A stretch of 64,000 nt of DNA from Megaustenia siamemsis (GCA_032433765.1 JAVIAB010000008.1:37001991-37065990); one strand, 5' to 3'; shown: positions 23,790 through 35,030, counted from the first letter of the stretch. The notes: generated from the letters alone by a model not told the origin. Translations and numbers: made by a program.

Positions 23790-24238
23790 TAGGTTGAATG
23801 CATTCGAAAATAAATGTCTAAGGAAAATACTTGGTATAGCGTGAAACGAATTCAAAACAAATGAAGAAATTAGAGAAATCGCCAATCAACCACTGATATC
23901 TTCAGTAATAAAGAAAAGATGATGGTCATATGTTGGACATGTGATGAGAAGAGATAATAACCGAATAGCAAAGCAAGCCCTCATATGGGAAACAACAGGT
24001 AAGAGAAAAAGAGGAAGACCCAGGGAGACACTGAGAAGAACATTGATGAGAGAGGCAAGAGCAGCAGGATTTGGCTCCCTCAATGAGATAGAGCTGCTTG
24101 CACAGAACAGAGACAAATGGTGAGATTTGATAAAATGTCTCTAAAAGAAAACTGCTAGAACAAAAATTCAGATATGAGAAGGTGTATCTTGGTCTATGCC
24201 CTCTAGGCCAGCTACGGCTCGAAAGGTCAATAGATAGA
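23790..24238 (+). mobile_element. RTE-D LINE, 3'-end copy 2
   Basis: It is closely similar to copy 1 but starts further 5' (RLNAFENKCLRKILGIA, stop, NEFKTNEEIREIANQPL). Stops replace Trp codons in two places. The tail is CAATAGATAG. Confidence 0.85.
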
Positions 24239-24425
24239 AGGATAGGTACCTCTTGTGAATGTGGTGCAGACAAAAATACTGCTGAACATTTGCTACAATT
24301 ATGTGGAACATGTGATGAACACTTGTGGACATCACTGATAGCAGACCGGGACAAGCTCTATGGAGATATCACCAGCCTTGAGCTGACAAATGCCTTCTAC
24401 AAATTTAATATTGACATGTAATGGT
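24239..24425 (+). mobile_element. C-terminal fragment of a jockey/I-type LINE
   Basis: GTSCECGADKNTAEHLLQLC is a C-x-C..H..C knuckle typical of LINE ORF2 ends, followed by a stop at 24419. It directly abuts the RTE-D copy 2 tail. Confidence 0.6.
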
Positions 24426-24837
24426 GTATGGAGAAGAATGTTATTTTTTCTCCGTTACAGGAGAGCATTTCACATAAGAGAGATTTTCACATTGAAAGAT
24501 ACGGCAAGTTTACCCAGGTTAGCAGCATACATGTTCTCGTGGCATATATGACTATTTATCTTTTTCTTTGGTGGCTGGGCATTCATTGCATTGTGTTATA
24601 GTATAAAGAGAAAATGATATTTAATTCACTTCAACAAATACACCTTCATCAGAGCCATTTATTTGGGACCTGTGTTTTGTCTGTTCTAGCTGTTTTGACA
24701 TTTATTAAGTAGCTTGCTTTCAGGACAACCATTCAGGCATTTAGTAGGATCATAGTAAGCTCTGATTCACTGATTTTTGATTTTTTTTAAGATTCCAGAC
24801 TTATATTAAGAGTTAATATAAAAAAAAAAAGAAAAGG

Positions 24838-25097
24838 TAAAGAGCCCCTGTCATGCTACATTGCATATAGAGAGTATGATGTCAATGACTATTATTTTTA
24901 TAGTCCTTCAGCGTATGATTTTTGAGGTAATGTCCCATGACCAATGCCTGTGCCACGTTACTTTCCCATAAAAAATCCAGTATTTTTCCAGTAATCCAGT
25001 AAGACTTGGTTAACCTTGAAGCTGTTGAGCAGGATCGGGCCCGACCTCTTGTACTTAGTAATCCAGTTCACTAACCACTGAGCTATCACGGCTAAGA
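24838..25097 (-). mobile_element. SINE-A copy, diverged
   Basis: It contains the complement of the A box (CCACTGAGCTATCACGGCT at 25076-25094), a diverged B box (CAGGATCGGGCCC) and the core. It runs from head to the CCCCTGTCATGC end. Confidence 0.78.
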
Positions 25098-25214
25098 TTA
25101 ATACGCCAAGAAGAATTTATTGAATTGCAATGAATGTCATATAGCAAATGTTGCTATGCACTGATTTGTGAGGGGCACAATATGACATTCACTGCATTTA
25201 AGGAGCATTCTGTT

Positions 25215-25512
25215 TTTTTCCTCTCAACTTCCTGTGAAACATAGGTCTTCAACAAAAACTTTCAACTCCCTGTGGAGCATATGTCTTCAACAAACACTTT
25301 CAACTCCCTGTGGAGCATAGGTCTTCAACAAACACTTTCCAAGCTGTCCTGTTTCGATTTGTACCATTCTCTTAAGATCACTCCATGTCTTTCCCATCCT
25401 CTATATCTATATACCTCCAACTGTCTTTTCTAAGTATATTTTGGTCTTCCCCTTTGTTCTCCTCACATGGGGATTAATAAAACAGCTTTTGTTGTATAAA
25501 TACTCTCAGTTG
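25215..25512 (-). mobile_element. RTE-A 3' end with triplicated terminal segment
   Basis: The terminal 38-bp segment (CAACTCCCTGTGGAGCATA, GTCTTCAACAAACAC) occurs three times in tandem at about 25226-25340 before the element continues inward. The copy is broken at about 25513 and resumes at about 26590. Confidence 0.8.
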
Positions 25513-26588
25513 GAGGACTTCCATTACAAAGATGGTGGATCTAGGTCACGTCCTCTCGATCGCTGCAGAATGTGTATTCGTGATCTGATTAATTTCGGTT
25601 CTCCGTTGTACTTTTCTGCGTTAATGTAAAAATGATGATTTGCTTATCACATCTGTGTGGCTAAAGTGAAGTTGTGCGCCGGCAACAGTCCTTTTTTGAC
25701 AAATCAAGTGTTGTGAATGCGACCTTCCACCATCTAGACTTGTTCTGCGCTTTACGTCACATTGGTGCTGTTCATGACCGTTGTTGGAATTCTTTGGCGC
25801 AATTTATTTCCATGTTACATATTAATGTAAAGTACTTCGTCAGCCACAGTTTTATCTCTTTAGGAAATTTGCACAGTGTTGTGTTCGTCGTAAGCTGCTT
25901 TCACTAGAGTAATTAGGAATCTAAAGGGAGCGAAATTGTGTGTACGACATTTTTGTGTGCTACGTCATCGTAATGGCTCATCATAAATCCCTAGACCGGC
26001 CATACGATAATCTTACGGTCTGTTGTTTGATGTGCGACGGGGATAATCTGACGACTAACTGTGTGTCTAAATGTTCGGAATTGGAGTCAACAACGATGGC
26101 CTAACATCATCAAGCGCTATACATTAAAAAAAAAAATACGACGATCATCATTTTCAAGAGGACGTGAACTTCCGGTGTATTGTGGATAGGCGGCGGGAAC
26201 AATTGAAGGCTATGCATGAAAAGTGTTCCTTGCTGCAGTTTCCTCATATTCCAAGTCCGGCTTGTTGCAGGAGCTACTGAGTTAAGTGCTCTGTGCACAC
26301 CGTGAGCTGTGTGTCTCATCCGTTTTGGTCATGTTTCGATATTCCAATTGTTTACGATGAATGATGATATCGTATGACAGGGAACAGTTGGCTGTGTTCA
26401 CTTTCTGCGCGGTTTCGCCTTATGTCTTTTGGCGTGTGCTGAGACTGCTACGATGGGACTACAGTTACCTTTCTTTGTTTGGGAGATGAGATATTAATTC
26501 GGATGATTACGCTGGCACGGGTGGTTGAGCAATTGTGGATTTTAATTCGTTTGCAGTGATACCGGGGCCTTCCATAACCAAATAACTA
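25513..26588. mobile_element. Unknown ~1.1-kb insertion splitting an RTE-A copy
   Basis: RTE-A is interrupted after CTCTCAGTTGG and resumes around CACATTGTGTATTCTATCC. The right end (GCAGTGATACCGGGGCCTTC, CATA) also occurs inverted at 30446-30470, so it belongs to a repeated element. No clear terminal inverted repeat and no coding domain were seen. Confidence 0.45.
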
Positions 26589-26589
26589 G

Positions 26590-26738
26590 CCAAAGAACTC
26601 ATTTGTCTTTCACATTGTGTATTCTATCCAGCACCACTATCATTGTCTTATCCATTTGTCCACAGGTATTATCTCATAGTTCTAAGTTAGTGATTTTGTC
26701 CTGCCATTTCCACCTTTTTATTAATGAAAGTCTGTAAA
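26590..26738 (-). mobile_element. RTE-A copy, inner part beyond the insertion
   Basis: It continues the 25215-25512 copy (ATTTTGTCCTGCCATTTCCA) and stops at AATGAAAGTCTGTA. Confidence 0.7.
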
Positions 26739-26849
26739 GAGCATTAAGTAAAAGGAAGTATCAAACGTTTTTTTTTTTTTTTTTTTAAATATCTTCACAG
26801 CATTTATACCATCTCTGAAAAAGGAGGGGGGGAGAGTGACTATTATTCT

Positions 26850-27038
26850 GGAGAATGAAGGCTGCAAGTGCAGTCACTGCTGGGTGTTGGGTCAGAGCCT
26901 TTATCTCACCCCTGATAGAAACAAAGCAGTGATCTCTGCAATATGTGCCATTCTGGCACGCAAGGTTTCTGTTTTTGAGATTGGTTCTGCCCTATGTGCC
27001 GTCCTCGGCTCGAAAGGACAGTAGATAGATAGAAACAA
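26850..27038 (+). mobile_element. Second copy of the short RTE-type derivative
   Basis: GTGATCTCTGCAATATGTGC to CGGCTCGAAAGGACAGTAG followed by a GATAGATAG tail, as at 18110-18210. Confidence 0.6.
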
Positions 27039-27427
27039 CTTTTTCACCCAGACTGTGATACAAACCTGGACTGTTCTTATTTGGAGCAAGATAAGTTTCC
27101 TTTCTGATCTCCTTGTGATGGCTTTTAAATTGTTTTATCTTATCAATTAGTGTTACACCATATCAAATATTTACCAAAGTCAAGTGAAGACATAATAACT
27201 GGTCACAAATAATTGTTTATTAAAGTATTATTTGTTATGCCACAATAAATGTGTGTGCCTGGGGCAGAAAAAGATTACATTGCCACTCAATCAAAGGGGA
27301 TTTGAAGGAAGAAAAATGATGTATTTTTTTGTGTGTGCACATTATATTTCCATGGGCTCCTAAAGTTACATATCTTTACAATTTTGTAGTTTTTTTTAAA
27401 ATTTAAATTTTGTTATTTCTATCATTA

Positions 27428-27762
27428 TCATGTACCGGGCCTAGTGGCATAGGTGATCATGTCTCTCCACAACTTTCGATCTCGGCAGCTATTTATCATT
27501 TCTGTTGTTGACCTTCTGCCAAGCCATTCTCTTAAGCTGTCTGTTATTTTTTCTCTTTGCTTCCCTCTATCTCCTAGTCCCTCAATTTTTCCAGTTGTTA
27601 CAATATATTCCAGTTGTTCTGTTCTCATTACATGGCCAAAAAATGGTGATTGTTTCTTCCTAACATTGGAAATTAGCTCTCTTTTTGCTTTGACCTCTCT
27701 CAGAACCTCTTCATTACTCTTCTTAGCTGTCCATGGTATTCTCAACATTCTTCTGTAAAAAA
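27428..27762 (-). mobile_element. RTE-B LINE, 3'-end copy
   Basis: The minus strand encodes MLRIPWTAKKSNEEVLREVK, FFGHVMRTEQLEYIVTTGKI and LREWLGRRSTTEMINSCRD, open for 106 codons. It is one of the better preserved RTE-B tails. Confidence 0.88.
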
Positions 27763-27798
27763 TTTATTTCTATAATTTCTGTTTTTTTAAAAAAAATT

Positions 27799-28023
27799 TA
27801 AAGTACCCTGTCTCGCCAAGTGACGTATAGGGAATATGGTGTTTGTGACCATAATTTTTACAGACCGTCAGCACATGATTTTTGGGGTAATGTGGTCGGT
27901 ATTACGTCCGTGACACTTTACATTCCTAGAAAAAAAAAATCTGGTTCCCATTTAAGGCTGGGTGAATCTGGAAGCCATCGATCAGGATTGAACCTGACCT
28001 CTTGTCCTTAGTAGTCCAGTTCA
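27799..28023 (-). mobile_element. SINE-A copy, head truncated
   Basis: Core and body are complete; the A-box end beyond AGTCCAGTTCA is missing. Confidence 0.8.
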
Positions 28024-28029
28024 TAGTTT

Positions 28030-28440
28030 CTGTATAGCCTCTTTACATTAGTACCGTAGACATTTTTGGAAGGAAAGACAGCAAGGATCAGAAATGGCCA
28101 CCCACCTCACAAATTTGAAGCTTAGTACAAAGAAATCACTAAAACTTCTTAACCAGCAGCTATTGCTATGTGACAACCTGTACCTTTCTGGTTTCTGTTT
28201 ATTTGTATGTAGCATCTATGGCCCCATAGAGATGTCATAGTTTAGGCAGCAACATTTGATTTTTTGGTGCCATTTTATGTTGCCCTAAAGCTATATCCAG
28301 CCCACATTTTTCTACATTTTAATCTTAATCCTTATTATATCAGCTTGATTGCAGACCTCGCATACTTATGTACTGTCTTTGTTCATCAGCAACACGTATG
28401 ACATATTCTCAGTCAAAATGATATATCTGATACAAGACAT
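28030..28440. other. End of intron 1, unassigned
   Basis: No repeat recognised. It may hold the branch point for exon 2. Confidence 0.4.
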
Positions 28441-28474
28441 ATTGTTACCAGTCTGTTTCTGCTTTTTCTTCCAG

Positions 28475-28609
28475 GGGCCTTCTTGATCCCATTTTTCATC
28501 ATGCTGATATTATGTGGTATTCCACTGACATACATGGAGATGGCTGTTGGCCAGTACACAAGACAAGGACCTATAGGTGCCATTGGAAAGCTGTGCCCAT
28601 TTTTCAAAG
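28475..28609 (+). CDS. SLC6-family transporter, second coding exon (TM2)
   Basis: The acceptor is a pyrimidine tract ending CTTCCAG at 28474. The exon opens with two bases that complete the Gly codon split by intron 1, giving SGGG then [31 protein letters not shown] and CPFFKG. The (N/S)GGGAFLIPY stretch, the GIPL motif and GQYTxxG in TM2 are standard SLC6 landmarks; the TM2 Tyr of GQY is a chloride-site residue in characterised members. The exon is 135 nt, in frame throughout, and ends in phase 1 at AAAG/GTAATT, where most SLC6 genes also have a junction (FKG|). Together with exon 1 it covers about 85 of the roughly 600 residues expected. I saw no later SLC6 exon in the window, so the gene continues outside or is broken. 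Confidence 0.92.
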
Positions 28610-28799
28610 GTAATTATTATATATTGGATCTATTTTATATTGTCTTGAAATGTTTCTTTATTTTCATTGCAGTATCTGTCTGTGTGTCCGTCCGTCCATC
28701 TGTTTGTCTCTCTCTTACTGTCTGTCTTTCTCTTTGCCCATCCGTCTGTCTGCCCGCCCACCCCATCCCATCCATCCACAATTTTAACAAGACAAATGA

Positions 28800-29200
28800 C
28801 ATTTTAAAGACACAAAGGAGATACAATAAACAAATGAAAGTCATCTTGGAGAGAAAAATACAAAGAAAATGAGATATAGACAGACAAAGGCTGTAGTGGA
28901 TTGACAATATCAAGAGATGGACAAAAGAACCTGTGTGCTGTAGTAGGGCAAGAGATACAAGTGAAATGGTAGTCCGTGACATAAATTGTTCTGGAGGACA
29001 ATTTCTCTATGACAAGTTCTTCTGGTCTGGTCAAAATAAAAATAAAAACGTTTTCATGGAAATGTTAGAAAAGAGGGATATACCAAGGCAGACAGAGAAA
29101 TGGAAAGGCACCATCAAGGATCAACAGATCTGGACTATACCAGCTAACACAGGCAACCACAAGAGAAATAGAAAATTGGAGGGGAATAGTTACATTTATT
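28800..29200 (+). mobile_element. Heavily decayed RTE-type 3' fragment (tentative)
   Basis: Text such as WIDNIKRWTKEPVCCSRARD resembles the C-terminal region of RTE ORFs, but no long frame remains. Confidence 0.35.
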
Positions 29201-29249
29201 GTCGATGATCAAAGGAATCAGTAAGTCACTGACAAGCATTGCATGTATA

Positions 29250-29560
29250 TCTCATGTGTCTATCACTTGGGACGTGGGTTGGGTCTTCTTCCACCATTTC
29301 TGTTGTTGCACCACTCTGATAATGGGGCTCCAATTGCTGGTAACCATGTTATATGTCCAAACCATTTAATGTGTTATCTCTGGGTGAAACTCAGATCTGA
29401 TGTTACCTTTACCGTTTCCCTGAATTCCATTTTTTATTTTGTCTCTTACGATTACATTAAGTATTCTCCAACGATATATCGTTTTAGTAGCTGTGATCTA
29501 ACACTCTGTCAGGAAAGTTTATCATCTTTGTCTGTTTGCACCACACGTCTCTAAAGAAGC
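29250..29560 (-). mobile_element. Decayed RTE-type 3' fragment
   Basis: The minus strand contains HIKWFGHITWLPA and NGGRRPNPRPK, matching the usual RTE C-terminal GH..R..GRRPRGRP pattern with lesions. Confidence 0.55.
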
Positions 29561-29959
29561 ATAGCATAAATACACATGAGCACTTAAAAAAAAACAACCC
29601 CACAACATAAAACACAAGAAATAGTAGGCTCCTGAAACCATGGATTTGAACCTCATCCCTTTACTAGTAATCTCAACCAGGCATTTTAGCAGTAATACTA
29701 GATGGGCTGCACAATTTTTTGTGTGAAGATGTTCTACGTTTATACTTACAATTCACTCTTAATTTTGATATTTTAGCACAGTGGTTTGAATTTGTGACAC
29801 CCTAAGAGCATACTATGACCCACAGAAAGAACTCTGCATGACAAACTATGAGGAATTAGTGAAGACCTCACTGTCTTGTTCATGACTCTTGATAGTTTCA
29901 ATATATAAATGTGTAGCAAAAGCTGATTGCTGAAGAATGTTTGGCACCTTAAAGAAATC

Positions 29960-30175
29960 TACATTCTTTTTAGCTTAGAACATCTCTGTTCTGGGCGAGT
30001 TGCTTAAATCTAATGTTTGCTGTTGTGGCCTCTCGCCTCTGCTCCTTTATAATGTTTTTCTTGGTCTGCCTCATTTTCTTTTATTCTCTGGTTTCCCATT
30101 TGAGGGCTTGCTATGAGATTCTTTTTGTTGTCTCTATTCATGACATGGCCAACATAAGAATCATATACAGATTAC
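29960..30175 (-). mobile_element. Decayed RTE-type 3' fragment
   Basis: The minus strand carries GHVMNRDN and a following QRIKENEADQEKHYK stretch, a degraded basic C-terminus. Confidence 0.5.
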
Positions 30176-30514
30176 ACTTTTGAAATGAATAAATTAGCAA
30201 AACAGCTAAAGTATCAGTGATAAGCATCTGTGCCAAGCATAGCGCCTTGCGAGTATAGTAAGGTGACAGAAACTGCCAACTTGCTATCTCTGTTTTATTA
30301 GTACTCCATCATCATTCATCTCTGCTGGAAGGTGTTATTAAATGACATTAATTATAATGACATGGTAATGGTAGTGTAAGGAGTCCATTCATAGATACTA
30401 CTTTCAATGTAATCAACTAAATACATTACTTTGGTTCTTTGGATATGGAAGGCCCCGGTATCACTGCAAACAAATTAAAATCTATAATTATATACTACTT
30501 ACAATGGTTATGGT

Positions 30515-31015
30515 TATGACCATAACAATTGTAAGTAATGTATTTGGTTTATCACATTGCAAGTGATGTATTTGGTTTATCACATTGCAAGTAATGTATT
30601 TGGTTTATCACATTGCAAGTGATGTATTTGGTTTATCACATTGCAAGTAATGTATTTGGTTTATCACGTTGCAAGTAATGTATTTGGTTTATTACATTGT
30701 AAGTAATGTATTTGGTTTATCTCATTTTAAGTAATGTATTTGGTTTATCACATTGCAAGTAATGTATTTGGTTTATCACATTGCAAGTATTGTATTTGGT
30801 TTATCACGTTGCAAGTAATGTATTTGGTCTATTACATTGTAAGTAATGTATTTGGTTTATCTCATTTTAAGTAATGTATTTGGTTTATCACATTGTAAGT
30901 AATGTATTTGGTTTATCTCATTTTAAGTAATGTATTTGATTTATCACATTGCAAATAATGTATTTGGTTGATCACATTGTAAGTAATGTATTTGGCTGAT
31001 CACATTGAAAGTAAT
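30515..31015. repeat. 28-bp minisatellite, direct block, about 18 copies
   Basis: The unit is GTAATGTATTTGGTTTATCA, CATTGCAA. Variants include GTGATG and CTCATTTTAA. Confidence 0.95.
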
Positions 31016-31074
31016 ATCTTTGAACTGAGTCCTAATAATACTATATCATTGTAATTAATGTCTTTTAATAACAC

Positions 31075-31320
31075 CTTCCTTACAATGTGATCAACCAAAT
31101 ACTTTACTTACAATGTGATCAACCAAATACTTTACTTGCAGTGTGATAAACCAAATACTTTACTTACAATGTGATCAACCAAATACTTTACTTACAATGC
31201 GATCAACCAAATACTTTACTTACAATGTGATCAACCAAATACTTTACTTGCAGTGTGATAAACCAAATACATTACTTGAAATGTGATAAATCAAATACAA
31301 TACTTGCGATGTGATAGTGT
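31075..31320. repeat. 28-bp minisatellite, inverted block, about 8 copies
   Basis: Units read CAATGTGATCAACCAAATAC, TTTACTTA, the reverse complement of the block at 30515-31015. The two blocks are separated by about 60 bp. Confidence 0.92.
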
Positions 31321-31790
31321 TGTACTGGAATCCAATGAAAAACATTACTTACAAAGTGATCAACTAAATAAAATTCTTGCAATGTGATCAACAAAATACA
31401 TAACTTTCAATGTGATAGTAATATAATGGAATCCAATGAAATTTATTACTTACAGTGTGATGGTAGTGCAAGGATTCCTTACCAAAGACATTACTTGCAT
31501 TGTAAAAGTAATGCAAGAAATCCACTCAAAGACATTACTTACAGTGTGATGCAAGAGAAGAAATTCAATGAAATACATTACTTAATGTGATTATGATTCA
31601 AGGAATTCACTCACAGATATTACTTCTAATGTGATGGTAGTGTAAGGAATCTAGTCAAGTACATTACTTACATTGTAATGATAATATAAGTAATCAACTC
31701 AAAGACGTTACAACAATGTGATGATAATGTAAGGAATCCAGTCAAATACAATACTTGCAATATGATAGTAATATGGGGAATCAGTTCACT
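31320..31790. repeat. Transitional degenerate repeats of about 40-55 bp
   Basis: Units such as ATTACTTACAGTGTGATGGT, AGTGCAAGGATTCC combine features of the inverted 28-bp unit and of the following 44-bp unit. Confidence 0.8.
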
Positions 31791-32625
31791 GAAAGACACT
31801 ACTGACAATGTGATGGTAGTGCAAGAAATTCATTCAAATACATTACTGACAGTGTGATGGTAGTGCAAGAAATTCACTCAAATACATTACTGACATTGTG
31901 GTGGTAGTGCAAGAAATTCACTCAAATACATTACTGACAGTGTTATGGTAGTGCAAGAAATTCACTCAAATACATTTCTGACATTGTGATGGTAGTGCAA
32001 GAAATTCACTCAAATATATTACTGACATTGTGATGGTAGTGCAAGAAATTCACTCAAATACATTACTGACATTGTGATGGTAGTGCAAGAAATTCACTCA
32101 AATATATTTCTGACATTGTGATGGTAGTGCAAGAAATTCACTCAAATACATTACTGACATTGTGATGGTAGTGCAAGAAATTCACTCAAATACATTACTG
32201 ACATTGTGGTCGTAGTGCAAGAAATTCACTCATATACATTACTGACATTGTGATGGTAGTGCAAGAAATTCACTCAAATACATTACTGACATTGTGATGG
32301 TAGTGCAAGAAATTCACTCAAATACATTACTGACATTGTGATGGTAGTGCAAGAAATTCACTCAAATACATTACTGACATTGTGATGGTAGTGCAAGAAA
32401 TTCACTCAAATACATTACTGACATTGTGATGGTAGTGCAAGAAATTCACTCAAATACATTACTGACATTGTGATGGTAGTGCAAGAAATTCACTCAAATA
32501 CATTACTGACATTGTGATGGTAGTGCAAGAAATTCACTCAAATACATTACTGACATTGTGATGGTAGTGCAAGAAATTCACTCAAATACATTACTGACAT
32601 TGTGATGGTAGTGCAAGAAATTCAG
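31790..32625. repeat. 44-bp minisatellite, about 19 copies
   Basis: The unit is TGACATTGTGATGGTAGTGC, AAGAAATTCACTCAAATACA, TTAC. Copies are nearly identical at the right end. It can be read as the inverted 28-bp unit with about 16 extra bases. Confidence 0.96.
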
Positions 32626-32639
32626 ATCATGTCACTGCC

Positions 32640-32997
32640 TGTTATTGTGCTCTTTCAAATACAAATGTAGAAAGTAGATGTGAGTCATGGATTTGGAATT
32701 TGAGCAGTACCAGCTTTAGAACTGGCGAGGTCCTAAACTAATTGAAGTTTTGACGGGGGTTGCGTAAATATGGTCCTTTTACGTCCGCAAGGATATAATA
32801 AATATTTAATAATTATTATTATAAGTATGTACGCACAATGTCTATGAAGTAACGCTAGTCCCTAAAATGGCTGGAACACTTCCGGTGTGGGCGCAGTTAT
32901 CTAGGCTAGACAACATACACTCACGCCTATTAGCCCTGTCAAAAAACTACCTTTTTCGAGAGCTCAATCAACCCACCATACTTATTCTAGTCATAGT

Positions 32998-32998
<1 letters not shown>
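32640..32998. other. Spacer with a possible LINE RT remnant
   Basis: RLDNIHSRLLALSKNYLFRE at about 32896-32958 resembles the RT thumb of jockey-type LINEs; the match is weak. Confidence 0.3.
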
Positions 32999-32999
<1 letters not shown>

Positions 33000-33039
<40 letters not shown>

Positions 33040-33085
33040 TATATATATATATATATGGAATATACATAGTCATATATATATATAT
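33000..33085. repeat. (TA)n microsatellite
   Basis: Two TA tracts separated by GGAATATACATAGTC. The RTE-A copy at 33087-34885 ends against it. Confidence 0.95.
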
Positions 33086-33086
33086 T

Positions 33087-34885
33087 TATTCGGCTTCCGA
33101 AGGAATTTCATCTGGTCCTGTGGCTTTACCATTTTTTAATAGTTTGATGGCTTTCATTATTTCTTCTTTGCTTGGTTTTCCACAGTTAACGTGTAACTCT
33201 TCTTCTGCTGGTAGTATCTCTGGAGGATTATTTGAGCCGGGTCTATTCAAAAGTTCTTCAAAGTGCTCTTTCCATCTCTCCATTTGTTCCCTTATATTAC
33301 TAAACAGATTTCCTTTTTTTTCTTTAATAAAGGCTTTGATCTGTTTGTATTTTCCACTTAAGTTCTTTGTGCTGTTGCACAGTTCGTTCATATTCCCTTT
33401 ATTTGCTGCTTCTTCTGCCTCTTTAGCTAGTTCATCTATATATTTCCTCTTATCCCTTTTAATGCATCTTCTCACTTCTTTGTTCACCTCTGTGTAAGCT
33501 TCCTGTGTCTTGGCTTTATTACTTCTCGTTTTGCTTTTATTTATGTCTGCTTTCTTGTTCTTTCTTTCTTTAATTTTGTCCAGGGTCTCTGCTGTCATCC
33601 ATGCCTTATTCGGGTGTTCTCTTATCCCTAGTGTTTCTTTGCATATCTCTTTCCATATATCTTTTACCTGTTTCCAATGATCTTCTATATTTATTGTATT
33701 TTCTAGTTGTTGGAGGACTTTGTATTTGTTTGATATTGTGACTGCGAATTTATCTTTAATTCCTTGTTCTTTAAGGAACCCTACATTGAAATACTTTCTA
33801 CCCTTATTCGTTGTAGTATACCTTTTTAGTTTAATTTTAAGTTTAGCTATCAGAAGATGATGATCAGAAGCTATATCTGCCCCTCTATATACTTTTACAT
33901 CCTGTAAGGATGACTTAAACTTATTATTAATACATATGTGATCAATTTGATTTTCCGTTCTATGATCTTGTGACACCTATGTAGCTTTGTGTATTCTTTT
34001 GTGTTGGAATATCGTTCCTCCAAGGCTCACTTGATTAAGGGCGCAGAAATTCACAAATATCTCTCCATTCTCGTTTATATCTCCAAGTCCATGTATTCCC
34101 ATAATCTCTTAGAAGCCTCTGTTGTCTGATCCTACTTTAGCATTTAGGTCTCCCATCAAGATTATAATATCCTTGGCTCGTCTTGCATCCATCTGACATT
34201 GTAGCTATTTATAGAAATCATCTTTAACTAAATCATCTTTATCGTTGGTTGGTGCATAGCATTGGATAATGTGTAATTTTATTTTTTTTTTGGTTGTTTT
34301 AAATGTTGCTCTCATTGGTCTCGGTTCTACTGCTTCCCATTCTATTAGTGTCTTCTGTGCATTCCTTGATAGTATTATAGCTACCCCTTCACTATGTTGT
34401 GCTCCAGGTTCCTGGTGTCGTGATGATAAAATCTCATCTCTCCTGTATTTAGTTTTATTTTACCCGTTCCTAGCCATCTTGTTTCACACATTCCCAGAAT
34501 ATCTATCTTGTAGTTTGACATTTCTGCTGCTACCTGTGCAGCTTTTCCTTGTTCGTTTAGAGTACGAACACTCCAGGTGCCAATTCTGGAGGATTTCCTG
34601 GTAGACAAAGGGGAGTCGGCAACCCGGACTCGTTACGGCTTTCTCCGGCTTGCGTCATATGTCTCTTAGACAGAGAGCCCTTCTCTTTCCTGGATGGCGG
34701 ATTAATTTTTCCTTTCTTTGACTTGTCCATGTTTGTGAATTTTTTCGGCTTATTTTTTTTACAGTATGGGATAGCCAGTCCCATGCCCAACCCTCCTTTC
34801 TCGCCTCTTACGAACATGCCTGGTAGGGTACAGCGCCGCTATTCTTTACTCCCCTTTCGGGCCCCGGTAGCGCACGGGCGCATCA
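33087..34885 (-). mobile_element. RTE-A LINE, 5' half, cut off early in RT
   Basis: It starts with the 5'UTR (GGGGAGTAAAGAATAG, GGCATGTTCGTAAGAGGCG). Next comes the endonuclease N-terminus (RIGTWSVRTLNEQGKAAQVA, DILGMCETRWLG) and, in another frame, 33976-33086 open for 296 codons with ENQIDHICINNKF, ASDHHLLIAKLKIK, a Lys/Glu-rich linker and GKATGPDEIPSEAE. Everything 3' of that motif is absent. Because LINEs normally lose 5' rather than 3' sequence, later deletion at the adjacent TA tract is likely. Confidence 0.9.
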
Positions 34886-34892
34886 TCACATA

Positions 34893-35030
34893 GTGCCCAC
34901 ATTTTACTTGCCCATCAACACATAGTGCCCACATTTTACTTGCCCATCAACACATAGTGCCCACATTTTACTTGCCCATCAACACATAGTGCCCACATTT
35001 TACTTGACCATCAACATATAGTGCCTATAT
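34893..35030. repeat. 32-bp minisatellite, about 4 copies
   Basis: The unit is CATCAACACATAGTGCCCAC, ATTTTACTTGCC. It begins where the RTE-A 5' end stops. Confidence 0.92.

Larger units (their letters stand above)
10553..28474 (+). other. Intron 1 of the SLC6-type gene, about 17.9 kb, repeat-filled
   Basis: The intron is bounded by GTAAGC and CTTCCAG with matching phase-1 exons. Most of it is RTE-type LINE fragments in both orientations, SINE-A and SINE-B copies, a near full-length RTE-A, a MITE and four minisatellites (48, 57, 44 and 30 bp units). I saw no intervening conserved coding exon; the phase join between the two SLC6 exons is exact, so none is needed. Confidence 0.8.

Noticed and set aside
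28483..28872. 129-codon frame continuing past SLC6 exon 2
   Set aside because: Only the part up to 28609 matches SLC6. The rest crosses a good donor site and reads low-complexity [12 protein letters not shown] from a CTGTCTGT repeat.
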